DNA of 38,819 bases from Peptoniphilus_A harei_B (GCA_032560695.1 JAWGHR010000011.1:1-38819), one strand, 5' to 3'. Counted from the stretch's first letter, positions 16,338 through 25,966 are shown. A program made the numbers and translations. The notes: generated from the sequence alone by a model not told the origin.

Positions 16338-17252
16338 ATGAATAATTTTATAGATAAGGTCAAAGACAAAAAGGCCTTTACTTTTTTTGACAAGTTAATT
16401 TACAGGGTCTTGGACCACGACACCCTCTCTTATGGAGGAAGTCTAACATATTTTTTAATATTATCAATCTTCCCCTTTTTAATTTCACTTATCAATGCTA
16501 TTAATTTTTCGGGGATTCTTGATCCAGAATATATCTATAGACTTCTCGATGTCCTTCCTGGTGAAATCCAAGAGATTATTAGCAACTTTTTAAATGAGCT
16601 TCACATGTCATCATCTGGATCCTTTTTCACAATCTCCTTCGTGGCAGGTCTTTTTACTGCATCAACTGCAGTCTTTAAGCTCATGAAGATAATAAATCAA
16701 TCCTATGGATTTGTTGAGTCAAGAGGCTTTGTAGCTCAAAGGCTAATGGCCCTCTTCTTCACTCTTGCCCTAATCCTCATGATTTTTCTTCTTGTCCTTA
16801 CACAAATTTTTGGACAAATTATATATGTAAACATCATGTCTTACCTGGGGATTGAGAATGCATCCTTTGACAAGATTTGGTCCATTGCAAAAAACACAAT
16901 CCCACTTGCCTATATGCTTATTACCTTTATCCTCTTGTACAAATTTTCTCCATCAAAGTCTAGAGAAAATATGATTACAATAAAGAGCGTCTTGCCAGGT
17001 TCAATCTTTGCAACCCTAGGACTAATAGTTGCTTCATCAGGATTCAACTTTTACGTATCCAACTTCGGCAAGTATTCCATAACTTATGGATCTCTTGGAG
17101 GTATTATAGTATTTTTGATTTGGCTCTATCTCCTATCAACTATAATTTTAGTTGGGGCAGAGATAAATTCCACACTCTACTCCATGAGGAACTTTAAAAG
17201 TCTTAACAACTGGCCAAGACATGATTCGATGTTTAAAAATTTACAAGGCTAA
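16338..17252 (+). CDS. YihY/BrkB-family multi-pass membrane protein
   Basis: A 304-residue inner-membrane protein of the YihY/virulence factor BrkB family, with about six hydrophobic segments (near 38-58, 92-112, 135-160, 185-205, 218-238 and 248-272). Family marks are SYGGSLTYFLILSIFPFL near residues 31-48, FTASTAVFKLMKIIN near 107-121, and the late YGSLGGIIVFLIWLYLLS segment. It was once annotated as RNase BN, which is wrong for this family; its real role is unresolved (transport or envelope has been suggested). GAGGTG precedes the start. Its 3' end overlaps the convergent comF-like gene by 4 bp. Confidence 0.88.
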   Translation: MNNFIDKVKDKKAFTFFDKLIYRVLDHDTLSYGGSLTYFLILSIFPFLISLINAINFSGILDPEYIYRLLDVLPGEIQEIISNFLNELHMSSSGSFFTISFVAGLFTASTAVFKLMKIINQSYGFVESRGFVAQRLMALFFTLALILMIFLLVLTQIFGQIIYVNIMSYLGIENASFDKIWSIAKNTIPLAYMLITFILLYKFSPSKSRENMITIKSVLPGSIFATLGLIVASSGFNFYVSNFGKYSITYGSLGGIIVFLIWLYLLSTIILVGAEINSTLYSMRNFKSLNNWPRHDSMFKNLQG

Positions 17253-17851
17253 GCAATTTCTGTGGCTGCAATTAGTGCAGTCACTTTTTTTATGCCTGCT
17301 TTTTTGGCAACCTTTGTGAGTTCAGAGATTGTTGCCCCAGTAGTTATTACGTCGTCAACAATAATTATCTCCTCAGCATAATTTTTCACACGAAAGGCAT
17401 CTCGTAGGTTCTCTTCACGGTCTAACTTCTTTAAACCAACTTGGAATTTGGTGTCTATGACTTTTTCAAAAACATCCTGGCATTGCAGGTCCAAGTTTCT
17501 TGCAATTTTTTCTGCCAAAATCTTGGACTGGTTGTAGCCTCTTTCCCCTTCCTTCTTTTTGTGCATGGGGACATAGGTTATGACTTGGTCCTTTAACTTT
17601 TTCTCCAAAATCTTTTCTGTCATGATTTCAGAAACTATCTCTCCATAAGAAAGCTTCCCCTTAAATTTAAAATCAATAATGAGCCTACTCATGATCCCAG
17701 AGTAAGTTGAAGAAACTATTAAGTCATCAAGGCCATCAATGTCATAATAGTAGGCTGGGTCCTTATTTATTAAATCTATGCACTCGTGACAAAGGCCATA
17801 CTCTTCAACTTTTCTCCCACATAAGGGGCACTTATCCTCTTTTAATTTCAT
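17249..17851 (-). CDS. comF: ComF-family phosphoribosyltransferase-like protein
   Basis: A 200-residue protein with an N-terminal zinc ribbon (Cys8, Cys11, Cys21, Cys24 in CPLCGRK...CHEC) and a phosphoribosyltransferase fold whose PRPP-loop reads IIIVDDVITTGAT near residues 166-178. ComF proteins act in DNA uptake in competent bacteria, probably with the ComFA helicase, but are widespread in non-competent species. There is no comFA here. The start lies inside the end of recD2 (20-bp overlap), so it is co-translated with that helicase, a DNA-processing context. The 3' end overlaps the convergent YihY-type gene by 4 bp, leaving no room for a separate terminator. Confidence 0.85.
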   Translation of the reverse strand: MKLKEDKCPLCGRKVEEYGLCHECIDLINKDPAYYYDIDGLDDLIVSSTYSGIMSRLIIDFKFKGKLSYGEIVSEIMTEKILEKKLKDQVITYVPMHKKKEGERGYNQSKILAEKIARNLDLQCQDVFEKVIDTKFQVGLKKLDREENLRDAFRVKNYAEEIIIVDDVITTGATISELTKVAKKAGIKKVTALIAATEIA

Positions 17852-20009
17852 CTTGGTCCCTCAACTTCTTTCCAAGCTTTGAATACCTCTTGCGAGTCCT
17901 ATTGTTCTCAATCATCTTAACGAGATAGTCGCTTATGCCCACAAGGACAACTGCCTTTGATGCTCTAGTTATAGCTGTGTAAATCAAATTTCTTGTGAGT
18001 AGCATTGGAGCAGCCCTGTAAATTGGAATTACAACTACAGGAAACTCACTCCCCTGAGACTTGTGGATGGTCATGGCATAGGCAAGGGCAAGCTCGTCGA
18101 GATTGTCTGAAGAATATTCAACACTTCTCACATCATCGAAGACAACTGTTAACTTTTTATTCTCCTTATCAATTTTTGAAATATAACCAAGATCTCCGTT
18201 AAAGACTCCCTTTTGCTTGTCCTCATAAAACTCATTTTCTATTTTTGATTCCAATTCATAATTATTTTTCGTCTGTAGGACCCTGTCGCCTAATTTAAAT
18301 TTTTTGCCAAGGACTTCTATAAATTCGTCGCTATTATTTAGGTGGTCTTGGAGGGCAAGGTTTAAGTTTTCTGTCCCATGAACTCCCTTCTTAGTTGGAG
18401 TTAGGACTTGGACGTCAGCCTGACTCACATTAAAATAATTTGGCAGCCTAGTCTTCACAAGGTCCTTGACAATTTCGAGCCCCTTTGCCTCTCCTCTTTC
18501 AGAAATCATAAAGAAGTCGCCACGATTTAAGATTGGGGTGCTCCCCTTGTTGATTAAGTGGGCATTTTTGACAATCATAGACTCTTCGGACTGCCTAAAA
18601 ATTTCTTCAAGGTTGACTGACTCAATGACCCCTGACTCCAAAATATCTGCCAATACATTACCGGCACCTACAGATGGAAGTTGGTCCTTGTCGCCAACTA
18701 ATATCAAACGAGTTGGCGACTCAATGGACTTTAAGAGAGTTTCCATTAAGAGGATGTCCACCATGGATACCTCGTCAAGAATTAAGACGTCGCACTCAAG
18801 CTCTTCCACGTTGGCAAAGTCGCCACCAAAACCAATCTCAAGGAGCTTGTGTATGGTGAAGGCATCTCTTCCCGTTTGTTCCTTCATCCTCTTGGCAGCC
18901 CTTCCCGTTGGAGCCGCCAGTTTAATATCCTTGTCCATGGACTCAAAAATATCTATTAAGACCTTTAGAGTTGTTGTCTTACCCGTTCCCGGTCCCCCAG
19001 TTATGACAAAGACTCCCTTGTTTATGGCATCCTTGACTGCCCTTCTCTGTGTTTTTGAAAGCTCAATATTCCTAAACTTTTCCGTCCTCTTAATTTTTTC
19101 ATCAATATCGAAGCTTTCATCAAAAGAATTATTTAAATCAATTAACTTGCCTGCAACATAATTTTCTGCTGCCAAGTACCTGGCTATGTAGCAGTTGTAA
19201 TCTTCCCCGTCTCTCTCCACAAAAAAGTTTTTCTCAAGAGTTAGAGTCCTGGCAATTTCATCTGGATCCTCAAACTTGGTCCCAAGAATTTTTTCTCCAG
19301 CTTTGATTAACTTGTCTAGAGGAAGATAGGTATGTCCATCCCTATTGGCAAGCATAAGGGCATACTTAAGTCCAGCTATCCTTCTAAAGTCCGAGTCCTT
19401 TTCGATTCCAATGGACTCAGCAATTTCATCGGCCTTCTTAAAACCAAGCCCCCTCACTCTTCCAATCAAGTCGTAGGGATTCTTCATTACGATTTCTATG
19501 GACTCGTCTCCATACTCCTTGTAAATTTTTAAAATCACAGACGCTGGAAGATTGTACTTTGAGAAGTGAAGAAAAATTTTTCTCATGGCATACTGCTTGT
19601 CGAGAGCTTCCTTGATGTCCTTGTATTTTTTCTTCCCAATTCCCCTAATAGACAGAAGCCTTTCAGGATGATTTTCTATAACATCAAGAGTCTGGTCCTT
19701 AAACTCATCAACTATTCTCTCAGCCATTTTCTCTCCAACGTGGGGTATCATAGCAGAAGAAAGATAGGACACAATGGCAGCCTCACCCTCGGGCATGACT
19801 TCTTCAAGGTCTGTAAAGGCAAACTGGTCTCCATACTTGTTGTGGTAGGTGAAGTCCCCAGTAAATTTGTATTTTAAATTTTCTTTAAAAATTGTGGCTG
19901 AGCCAACAACTACAAGGCCGCCATCACTAGAAATTATTTTTGCAACAGTGTAGCCATTCTCTTCATTTCTAAAAATTATTTTCTCCACAAGACCTTCAAG
20001 ACTAATCAA
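17832..20009 (-). CDS. recD2: RecD2-type SF1B DNA helicase
   Basis: A 725-residue ATP-dependent 5'-3' helicase. The N-terminal ~300 residues carry the RecD2-specific OB-like and helix-hairpin-helix region (LLSIRGIGKKKYKDI near 118-132, a second GRVRGLGFKKADEIAESIG near 183-201). Motif I GGPGTGKTTT is at 338-347, motif II LILDEVSM follows near 410, and the late AYAMTIHKSQGSEFPVV is motif V. RecD2 works without RecBC in replication-fork and mismatch-related repair. It starts at TTG, judged by the GAGGTG ribosome site just upstream. The comF-like gene follows with a 20-bp overlap. Confidence 0.93.
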   Translation of the reverse strand: MISLEGLVEKIIFRNEENGYTVAKIISSDGGLVVVGSATIFKENLKYKFTGDFTYHNKYGDQFAFTDLEEVMPEGEAAIVSYLSSAMIPHVGEKMAERIVDEFKDQTLDVIENHPERLLSIRGIGKKKYKDIKEALDKQYAMRKIFLHFSKYNLPASVILKIYKEYGDESIEIVMKNPYDLIGRVRGLGFKKADEIAESIGIEKDSDFRRIAGLKYALMLANRDGHTYLPLDKLIKAGEKILGTKFEDPDEIARTLTLEKNFFVERDGEDYNCYIARYLAAENYVAGKLIDLNNSFDESFDIDEKIKRTEKFRNIELSKTQRRAVKDAINKGVFVITGGPGTGKTTTLKVLIDIFESMDKDIKLAAPTGRAAKRMKEQTGRDAFTIHKLLEIGFGGDFANVEELECDVLILDEVSMVDILLMETLLKSIESPTRLILVGDKDQLPSVGAGNVLADILESGVIESVNLEEIFRQSEESMIVKNAHLINKGSTPILNRGDFFMISERGEAKGLEIVKDLVKTRLPNYFNVSQADVQVLTPTKKGVHGTENLNLALQDHLNNSDEFIEVLGKKFKLGDRVLQTKNNYELESKIENEFYEDKQKGVFNGDLGYISKIDKENKKLTVVFDDVRSVEYSSDNLDELALAYAMTIHKSQGSEFPVVVIPIYRAAPMLLTRNLIYTAITRASKAVVLVGISDYLVKMIENNRTRKRYSKLGKKLRDQDEIKRG

Positions 20010-20082
20010 TTAAAACACCTCGACAATATTGTATCAAGTAATGGAAGGATTATACAGAAATATTTGCTAGCTTATGAACAAT

Positions 20083-20107
20083 AAAAAAGAGGTCCCTTTG
20101 GACCTCT
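20083..20107 (-). terminator. Terminator after the PspC-domain gene
   Basis: AGAGGTCC pairs with GGACCTCT (20088-20095 with 20100-20107) around a 4-nt loop, followed on the minus strand by a T-run. It lies just past the stop codon at 20111. Confidence 0.88.
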
Positions 20108-20110
20108 ATC

Positions 20111-20407
20111 TTAATAAAAATCTTCGTCATTCTTATTTTGTCTTTCGTACTCATCCCTATAATTTTCGTAGCTGTCTTTGAAGGGATCAGAATACTTTTC
20201 TCCATAGGACTCATCTATCCTCCCAAGTGGCTCATTGGGAATAATAATAGCAAGGGCAATGTAAACCCAAATGCTAAGTCCTCCTGGCACAATTAACAGA
20301 AAAGCTATAAGTCTCACAAGTGTGGAGTCGATGCCAAGATACTTTGCTATCCCACCACAAACTCCTGCAAAAAACCTATCATCTCTCGACCTGTATAACT
20401 TTTTCAT
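20111..20407 (-). CDS. PspC-domain small membrane protein
   Basis: A 98-residue protein. Residues 1-60 match the PspC domain: KKLYRSRDDRFFAGVCGGIA, then KYLGIDSTLVRLIAFLL and one or two membrane helices ending near IIIPNEP. The tail is short, charged and rich in D, E, Y and R. PspC proteins take part in envelope-stress sensing, but no other psp or lia genes are nearby. AAGGAAG precedes the start. It follows pyruvate carboxylase by about 58 bp with no obvious terminator between them, so read-through is possible, and it has its own terminator downstream. Confidence 0.85.
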   Translation of the reverse strand: MKKLYRSRDDRFFAGVCGGIAKYLGIDSTLVRLIAFLLIVPGGLSIWVYIALAIIIPNEPLGRIDESYGEKYSDPFKDSYENYRDEYERQNKNDEDFY

Positions 20408-20465
20408 TTCACACTTCCTTTATAAATCTCATAAGTTATTATTAAAGTACCCCAAGGAAAAATTT

Positions 20466-23400
20466 TTATTCAAAATACATTAGGAGCTGGCCACTTTCCA
20501 CCATGTCGCCTTCTCTTACTGTGATGTCCTTTACTTTTCCGTCAATGTTTGCAACAATATTTGTTTCCATCTTCATGGCTTCAGCAACAAAAAGGCTGTC
20601 TCCCTTTTTAACTTCATCGCCTTCAGCGACAAGGACTTTTACAATCTTGCCTGGTATTGACGAACCAACTTCTCTTTCATTCTTTGGATCGGCATAAATT
20701 TTTTCTTCTCCAAGACTTTCTCCTGCCTTGACAGTCTCGTCCTTGATGTTGATAGTTCTTCTTGATCCATTTATTTCAAAAGTTAAGTTTCTTGTTCCAT
20801 CTTCTAATAGTTTTCCTACTTCAATTAAAGTTACAATTAAAGTCTTTCCTTCTTCAAGAGAAATTTCTGTTGACTCACCTTCCATTAGTCCATGGAAAAA
20901 TACGTCGGACCCAATTCTTGTGACTTCGCCATTTTCTTTTATATAGTCAAGGTAATCATCAAAGACTTTTGGATATAAGGCTGAAGAAATTATATCTTCT
21001 TCACTTGGCTCGATTCCCTTTTCTTCCAAATGTTTTTTAATTTTATCGAAGTCCTCATCTTCTAAGAGTTCTCCAGGTCTTTTTGTAATTGGACTTTCTC
21101 CCTTAAGAATCATTTCTTGTAAGTCTTTAGGGAAGCCTCCATAAGGTTGACCCATCATTCCCCTAAAGTAAGTCATGACAGAGTCTGGATAGTCTAGGTT
21201 CTTGCCCTTATCCAAAATATTTTCTGGAGTGAGCTCATTTTGCACCATAAAAATTGCAAAGTCTCCAACCATTTTTGATGAAGGAGTTACTTTGACAATA
21301 TCCCCCACCATTTCGTTGACGCGCTTGTACATTTCCTTTACATCCTTAAACTTGTGACCAAGTCCAAAGGATTCAACTTGTGGCTTTAGGTTTGAATATT
21401 GACCTCCAGGAATTTCATACTTATAAATTTCTGTAGTCCCTGACTTCAAATCAGATTCAAAATTTGCATAAACTGGTCTAACTGCAGCCCAGTATTTTGA
21501 AATGTCCTCTGCCTTGTCTAGGTCAATTTCTGTATCTCTTTCAGTATTCTTAAGGGCAGCTACAACTGAGTTTAGGGCAGCTTGTGAAGTAAGTCCACTC
21601 ATGGAGTTAACTGCTGTGTCAACAATATCAACTCCAGCTTCTGTTGCCTGCAATATTGTGGCAACTCCATTGCCAGTTGTATCGTGAGTGTGAAGGTGGA
21701 TTGGGAGTCCCACTTCTTCCTTTAAGTTCTTGATTAACTTCTTAGCTGCATAAGGTTTTAAAAGGCCAGACATGTCCTTGATGCCAAGAATTTGTGCCCC
21801 AGTCTTTTCAAGTTCCTTGGCAAAGTCCACATAGTACTTAATAGAATACTTGTCCCTCTTCTCGTCAAGGATGTCCCCAGTGTAGCACATTGTCGCCTCT
21901 GCAATTTTTCCATTTTCAAGTACTTGATCAATGGAAAGTTTCATTCCATCAAGCCAGTTTAGAGAGTCGAAAACCCTAAAGAGGTCAACACCATTTTTCG
22001 CAGACTCTTTTATAAATTTAACGACAACATTGTCTGGATAATTTTTGTAACCTACTGTGTTGTTACCACGAATTAGCATTTGTAAAAGCATATTTGGCAT
22101 TTTTTCACGAAGGATCCTAAGTCTTTCCCATGGATCTTCGTGGAGGAACCTGTAAGCAACATCAAAAGTTGCCCCGCCCCACATTTCTACAGAGAATAAT
22201 TTATCCATGTTGTAGTTCATAGCTTCAGCAATTTTCACAAGGTCGATAGTCCTCATCCTTGTAGCCATAAGTGATTGGTGGGCGTCACGCATAGTGGTAT
22301 CAGTTAAGAGAAGTTTCTTTTCCCTTAAGATGTGATCTTTAATTCCATCAGGTCCAAGCTCATCAAAAATTTGCTTGTAACCCCTGAAGTCCTTCCTTTT
22401 AAATTCTGGAACCTGTGGAACATCAAAATTTTTCTCAAGAGTCTTAGTGTCATTGACAATCCTCTCCCCAATAATTTTCATGAGCCTAAGTTCCTTATCC
22501 TTAGAAGACTTAATCTCGAATAATTCTGGATGCTCCTCAATAAAACCTGTGTCGCAAGTTCCCTCTTCAAACTCCTTTGTATTTAAAACATTTAACAAGA
22601 AACCAATGTTGGTCTTAACTCCACCAACCTTTAATTCAGAAAGAGATCTCTTCGCCTTTCTTATAGCATCCTTCCAAGTTCTTGCTTCAGTAATTACCTT
22701 TACAAGGAGTGAGTCATAATAAGGAGAAATAACTGCTCCAGTAAATCCGTTGCCACCGTCAAGCCTTACCCCAAAACCTGAAGATGACCTGTATAAATTA
22801 ATTTGCCCAGTATCTGGCATAAAGTTGTTGAGAGGGTCTTCTGTTGTGACACGACATTGAATAGAAAAACCCCTGTGGTCAATGGCATCTTGACCACTGA
22901 TTCCAATTTCTTCACTGTCAAGCCTGTAGCCCATGGCAACAAGAATTTGTGACTGAACAATATCAATGTCAGTGCACATTTCTGTAACAGTATGCTCAAC
23001 TTGGACCCTTGGATTAACTTCTATAAAATAGTGGTCTCCCTTGGAGTCAACTAAAAACTCAACAGTCCCAGCATTAGAGTAGCCAATAGACCTTGCAATC
23101 TTTAGGGCATCTTGGCAAATTTCTTCCCTAAGTTCCACTGGAAGAGAAAAGGCTGGAGTGTATTCAATAACCTTTTGGTGACGTCTTTGGATAGAACAAT
23201 CTCTTTCATAAAGATGAACAATATTTCCATACTCGTCTCCCAAAATTTGCACCTCAATATGCTTTGGCTTGTGAAGATACTTTTCAATAAACATGGAGTC
23301 ATCACCAAAGGCTTTTTTTGCTTCGTTCTTGGCAGATTGGAACTTATCCAAAAGTTCCTCTTGGCTCTGGGCAATCCTCATGCCCCTGCCGCCACCACCA

Positions 23401-23891
23401 GCAGCAGCCTTAATCATAACAGGATAGCCGCAAGACTTTGCAAAGAGAAGGGCCTCTTCTTCATTGCGAATAGGTTTTTCAATTCCAGGAATAGTTGCAA
23501 CACCAGCTTCCTTTGCAACAATCTTTGAAGTTATCTTGTCCCCAAGCTTTTCCATAACCTCTGGACTTGGTCCAATAAAAGTAATTCCCTCTTCTCTACA
23601 CTTCCTGGCAAACTCAGGATTTTCTGACAAAAACCCGTAGCCAGGGTGGATGGCATCAACACCCTTCTTCTTTGCAAGACTAATTATCTCGTCAATGTCT
23701 AAGTAAGCATCAAGAGGCGACTTTCCCTTGCCTATCTCGTAAGACTCATCGGCCTTTGTCCTAAAGAGTGCCAGCCTGTCCTCTTCAGAATAAATGGCAA
23801 CTGAGCGAATCCCCATTTCTCTTGCTGCCCTGAAAATTCTAATGGCAATCTCTCCACGATTAGCAACTAAAATTCTTTTGAACTTCTTCAT
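20466..23891 (-). CDS. pyc: Pyruvate carboxylase
   Basis: About 1141 residues, the usual length for the single-chain anaplerotic enzyme that makes oxaloacetate from pyruvate, bicarbonate and ATP. Domains in order: biotin carboxylase (1-450, starting FKRILVANRGEIAIRIFRAA, with AAAGGGGRGMR as the ATP-grasp glycine loop), carboxyltransferase (from about 530, LLLTDTTMRDAHQSLMATR), the PYC/OADA conserved region, and a C-terminal biotinyl domain with the biotin lysine in EAMKMET (Lys1107). I chose the ATG at 23891, with GGGAGGAAATT before it. The longer ORF start at 23918 falls next to the -10 box and would lie outside the transcript. It supplies oxaloacetate in a fermentative cell. Confidence 0.96.
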   Translation of the reverse strand: MKKFKRILVANRGEIAIRIFRAAREMGIRSVAIYSEEDRLALFRTKADESYEIGKGKSPLDAYLDIDEIISLAKKKGVDAIHPGYGFLSENPEFARKCREEGITFIGPSPEVMEKLGDKITSKIVAKEAGVATIPGIEKPIRNEEEALLFAKSCGYPVMIKAAAGGGGRGMRIAQSQEELLDKFQSAKNEAKKAFGDDSMFIEKYLHKPKHIEVQILGDEYGNIVHLYERDCSIQRRHQKVIEYTPAFSLPVELREEICQDALKIARSIGYSNAGTVEFLVDSKGDHYFIEVNPRVQVEHTVTEMCTDIDIVQSQILVAMGYRLDSEEIGISGQDAIDHRGFSIQCRVTTEDPLNNFMPDTGQINLYRSSSGFGVRLDGGNGFTGAVISPYYDSLLVKVITEARTWKDAIRKAKRSLSELKVGGVKTNIGFLLNVLNTKEFEEGTCDTGFIEEHPELFEIKSSKDKELRLMKIIGERIVNDTKTLEKNFDVPQVPEFKRKDFRGYKQIFDELGPDGIKDHILREKKLLLTDTTMRDAHQSLMATRMRTIDLVKIAEAMNYNMDKLFSVEMWGGATFDVAYRFLHEDPWERLRILREKMPNMLLQMLIRGNNTVGYKNYPDNVVVKFIKESAKNGVDLFRVFDSLNWLDGMKLSIDQVLENGKIAEATMCYTGDILDEKRDKYSIKYYVDFAKELEKTGAQILGIKDMSGLLKPYAAKKLIKNLKEEVGLPIHLHTHDTTGNGVATILQATEAGVDIVDTAVNSMSGLTSQAALNSVVAALKNTERDTEIDLDKAEDISKYWAAVRPVYANFESDLKSGTTEIYKYEIPGGQYSNLKPQVESFGLGHKFKDVKEMYKRVNEMVGDIVKVTPSSKMVGDFAIFMVQNELTPENILDKGKNLDYPDSVMTYFRGMMGQPYGGFPKDLQEMILKGESPITKRPGELLEDEDFDKIKKHLEEKGIEPSEEDIISSALYPKVFDDYLDYIKENGEVTRIGSDVFFHGLMEGESTEISLEEGKTLIVTLIEVGKLLEDGTRNLTFEINGSRRTINIKDETVKAGESLGEEKIYADPKNEREVGSSIPGKIVKVLVAEGDEVKKGDSLFVAEAMKMETNIVANIDGKVKDITVREGDMVESGQLLMYFE

Positions 23892-23916
23892 AATTTCCTC
23901 CCTTTTAGTTTTAGAC

Positions 23917-23922
23917 ATTATA
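23917..23922 (-). promoter_or_regulatory. pyc: -10 box of the pyruvate carboxylase promoter
   Basis: A perfect TATAAT on the minus strand, 26 bp upstream of the chosen ATG. A matching -35 box is weak (TACACT at a 17-bp spacing). It supports the shorter start of the gene. Confidence 0.5.
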
Positions 23923-23951
23923 CAACAAATACAAACTAAAGTGTAGAAGTA

Positions 23952-24257
23952 ATGTATGAAGAATTAGTCAATAAAATTTTTTCACTTGATATTTTTTACA
24001 AGTTCATAAAAATTTATAACTTCACAAGACTTTACGACTTTATAAACTTTTATAACTTCATAAGATTTTATGACCTTACAAAAAACTATCACTTAATAGG
24101 ACTCCATAACTTTTTAAAAGCTTATAAGATAGTAGGACTTCACGACTTTATAAAAACTTATAGCTTCATAAAAATTTATAACTTTGTAAACTTTTTATAC
24201 CAAGTCTGTCTGCAATTACAAATTTATAAAAATTCTCATAAAAAAAATCTGCCCTAA
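23952..24257 (+). repeat. 18-bp tandem repeat array reading as hexapeptides (possible small repeat protein)
   Basis: Eleven or so degenerate 18-bp units (consensus close to TATAACTTCATAAAAATT) between about 23988 and 24200. In one plus-strand frame the array stays open for 101 codons and reads as Y-[NDK]-F-I-[KRN]-[FLI] hexapeptides: YNFTRL, YDFINF, YNFIRF, HNFLKA, HDFIKT, YNFVNF. Unit differences are often synonymous (TAC/TAT) or conservative (I/L/V, Y/H), which hints at coding. However, there is no convincing ribosome site before the ATG at 23952. It stands between pyruvate carboxylase (divergent) and the mobile element. The stop codon lies inside a terminator-like hairpin. It may be a true small aromatic repeat peptide or a non-coding minisatellite. 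Confidence 0.6.
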
Positions 24258-24280
24258 TGGGCTCTTAATTAGGGATTTAT
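24241..24280 (+). terminator. Terminator-like hairpin at the end of the 18-bp repeat array
   Basis: CCCTAAT (24252-24258) pairs with ATTAGGG (24268-24274), extended by AAAT/ATTT outside. A-rich before and T-rich after. It could serve either strand. Confidence 0.55.
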
Positions 24281-24293
24281 TTCCTTAAAATTT

Positions 24294-24330
24294 AATCGGC
24301 ATGAAGGTATTAATCTTTGTGCCGATTTTT
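24294..24330. terminator. Terminator of the serine-recombinase gene / left edge of mobile element
   Basis: AATCGGCA (24294-24301) pairs with TGCCGATT (24320-24327), followed by a T-run on the plus strand. It abuts the recombinase stop codon (24329), so it marks the transcription end and probably lies close to the left end of the element. Confidence 0.6.
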
Positions 24331-25966
24331 ATATGTCAATTTTCCCTATAAAATTCCAATAAATCCAAATGGTCTGTTTTTTTAAATTTGTACATGGAAC
24401 TTTTTCTGATTGTTCTACATAAATCTTATCTACAAAAGTTCTTATCATTTCTGGATCAAGTTTCTTTATATCCGTGTACTTCCTAACAAGTTTTAGGAAT
24501 GATTCCACATTAAGTTCTTCTTCCTGCGATTTTGTAATATTTTTTTCAAGTTCAGCTATTTTTTTTTGAAGTAAAATTTCTTCTTCATCATAAGCTTTAG
24601 CCATTTTCTCAAATCGTTGGTCAGATATTTTGCCTTCCAAGTTATCTTCATATAGGTTTTTAACGATAGAGTCGAGTTTTACAATTCTGTTTTTAGAATC
24701 GTCTAGTTCCTTTTTCTGACTTCTTAATACTTGATTTAACTCGCTGGTTTTCTTCTTCAAAACTAAATCTACAAATTCTTCTTCGTGGTCTTTTGCAAAG
24801 GCTGTAACTTTTCTAATTTCCCTAAGAAGAATTTCTTCAACTTGAATGTTCTTAATTTGGTGTGAAGTACATTTGCTTTTTTGCTTTCTATAGGATGCAC
24901 AAACGAAGTATTCTTTATCATGAGACCAGCCTTTACCTCTTACTTGATACAGTTTTGCTCCACAGTCTGCACAGTAGAGCATACCAGATAAGGCAGGCAT
25001 TTCTCCTAAACTGTTACGAACTCGTCTTGTTTTTCTTATCCTTTTTACAATATCAAAAGTTTCTTCATCAATAATCGGCTCATGAACATTATCAAAGACA
25101 GCCCATTCAGACCTTGGATTATCTACACTTTTCTTAGTCTTGTATGATTTTCTTTTTGTTCTAAAGTTTATGACTTTTCCAAGATATTCCTCTCTATCTA
25201 AAATAGTAGATATTGTAGCAGGATTCCAATTACATTCCTCTTCTGGAGTGTCAACAGGAAAATTGAGTCCTATAGACTTAAAGTGTTCAGCAGGAGTTGG
25301 AATTTTTCTACTCTTTAGTTCACTTGCAATTTGACTTGGACCATATCCTTTAATACAAAGATTAAAAATTAGCTTTACAGTTTCAGCTGCAACTTCATCA
25401 ACTATCCACTTATTTTTGTCTTCCTTATCCTTTAAATAACCATAAGGTGGATTAGTTGTCAGTGGTTTTCCACTTTGACCCTTTGCCTTAAAAACAGCCT
25501 TTATCTTTTTGCTTGTGTCCTTAGCATAAAACTCATTGAAGATATTGATAAAAGGTGTAAGGTCGTTTTCTACTTGGTTATTTGAATCCACACCATTATT
25601 TATGGCAATGAATCGTATATCATTATCTGGGAATAAGACTTCTGTATAAAATCCTACCTTTAGATAATCCCTGCCAAGTCTACTCATATCTTTTACAATA
25701 ATATTTTCAACTTTTCCATCCTCAATTAAACCATTTAGTTTATTCCAAGAGGGTCTATCAAAGTTCGTTCCTGAATAACCATCGTCCACGAAGAACTCTA
25801 AGTTTTTAAATCCCATATCCAGAGCATATTTTTCCAATATGTCCTTTTGATTTCTAATGGAGTTACTTTCGCCTTGAAGTTCATCATCTCTTGAAAGCCT
25901 ACAGTATAATGCTGTAAGCTTTTCATTAGCTGAAAAGTAAGAAGACTGTCTATTTAATTGTTCCAT
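24329..25966 (-). CDS. Large serine recombinase (TnpX/Tn4451-like)
   Basis: A 545-residue site-specific recombinase that would integrate and excise the element. The catalytic resolvase domain has Ser25 in ALYCRLSRDD, then YSGTNFDRPSW and the VKDMSRLGRDYLKVG helix. The recombinase domain follows, with a zinc ribbon (CADCGAKL, later CASYRKQKSKC) near 340-380 and a long coiled coil toward the C-terminus, as in the TnpX-type family that uses a GA core dinucleotide. I start it at the ATG at 25966, preceded by AAAGGAGGAAA; the TTG at 25993 lies before that site. A TnpW-like gene is directly upstream, which fits a Tn4451-type module. Confidence 0.93.
   Translation of the reverse strand: MEQLNRQSSYFSANEKLTALYCRLSRDDELQGESNSIRNQKDILEKYALDMGFKNLEFFVDDGYSGTNFDRPSWNKLNGLIEDGKVENIIVKDMSRLGRDYLKVGFYTEVLFPDNDIRFIAINNGVDSNNQVENDLTPFINIFNEFYAKDTSKKIKAVFKAKGQSGKPLTTNPPYGYLKDKEDKNKWIVDEVAAETVKLIFNLCIKGYGPSQIASELKSRKIPTPAEHFKSIGLNFPVDTPEEECNWNPATISTILDREEYLGKVINFRTKRKSYKTKKSVDNPRSEWAVFDNVHEPIIDEETFDIVKRIRKTRRVRNSLGEMPALSGMLYCADCGAKLYQVRGKGWSHDKEYFVCASYRKQKSKCTSHQIKNIQVEEILLREIRKVTAFAKDHEEEFVDLVLKKKTSELNQVLRSQKKELDDSKNRIVKLDSIVKNLYEDNLEGKISDQRFEKMAKAYDEEEILLQKKIAELEKNITKSQEEELNVESFLKLVRKYTDIKKLDPEMIRTFVDKIYVEQSEKVPCTNLKKQTIWIYWNFIGKIDI

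Noticed and set aside
20408..20465. Terminator after pyruvate carboxylase
   Set aside because: The gap is AT-rich, but I see no stem strong enough to claim one; read-through into the PspC gene seems possible.
23988..24200. CRISPR array
   Set aside because: The units are contiguous and degenerate 18-bp repeats without unique spacers, and no cas genes are nearby.
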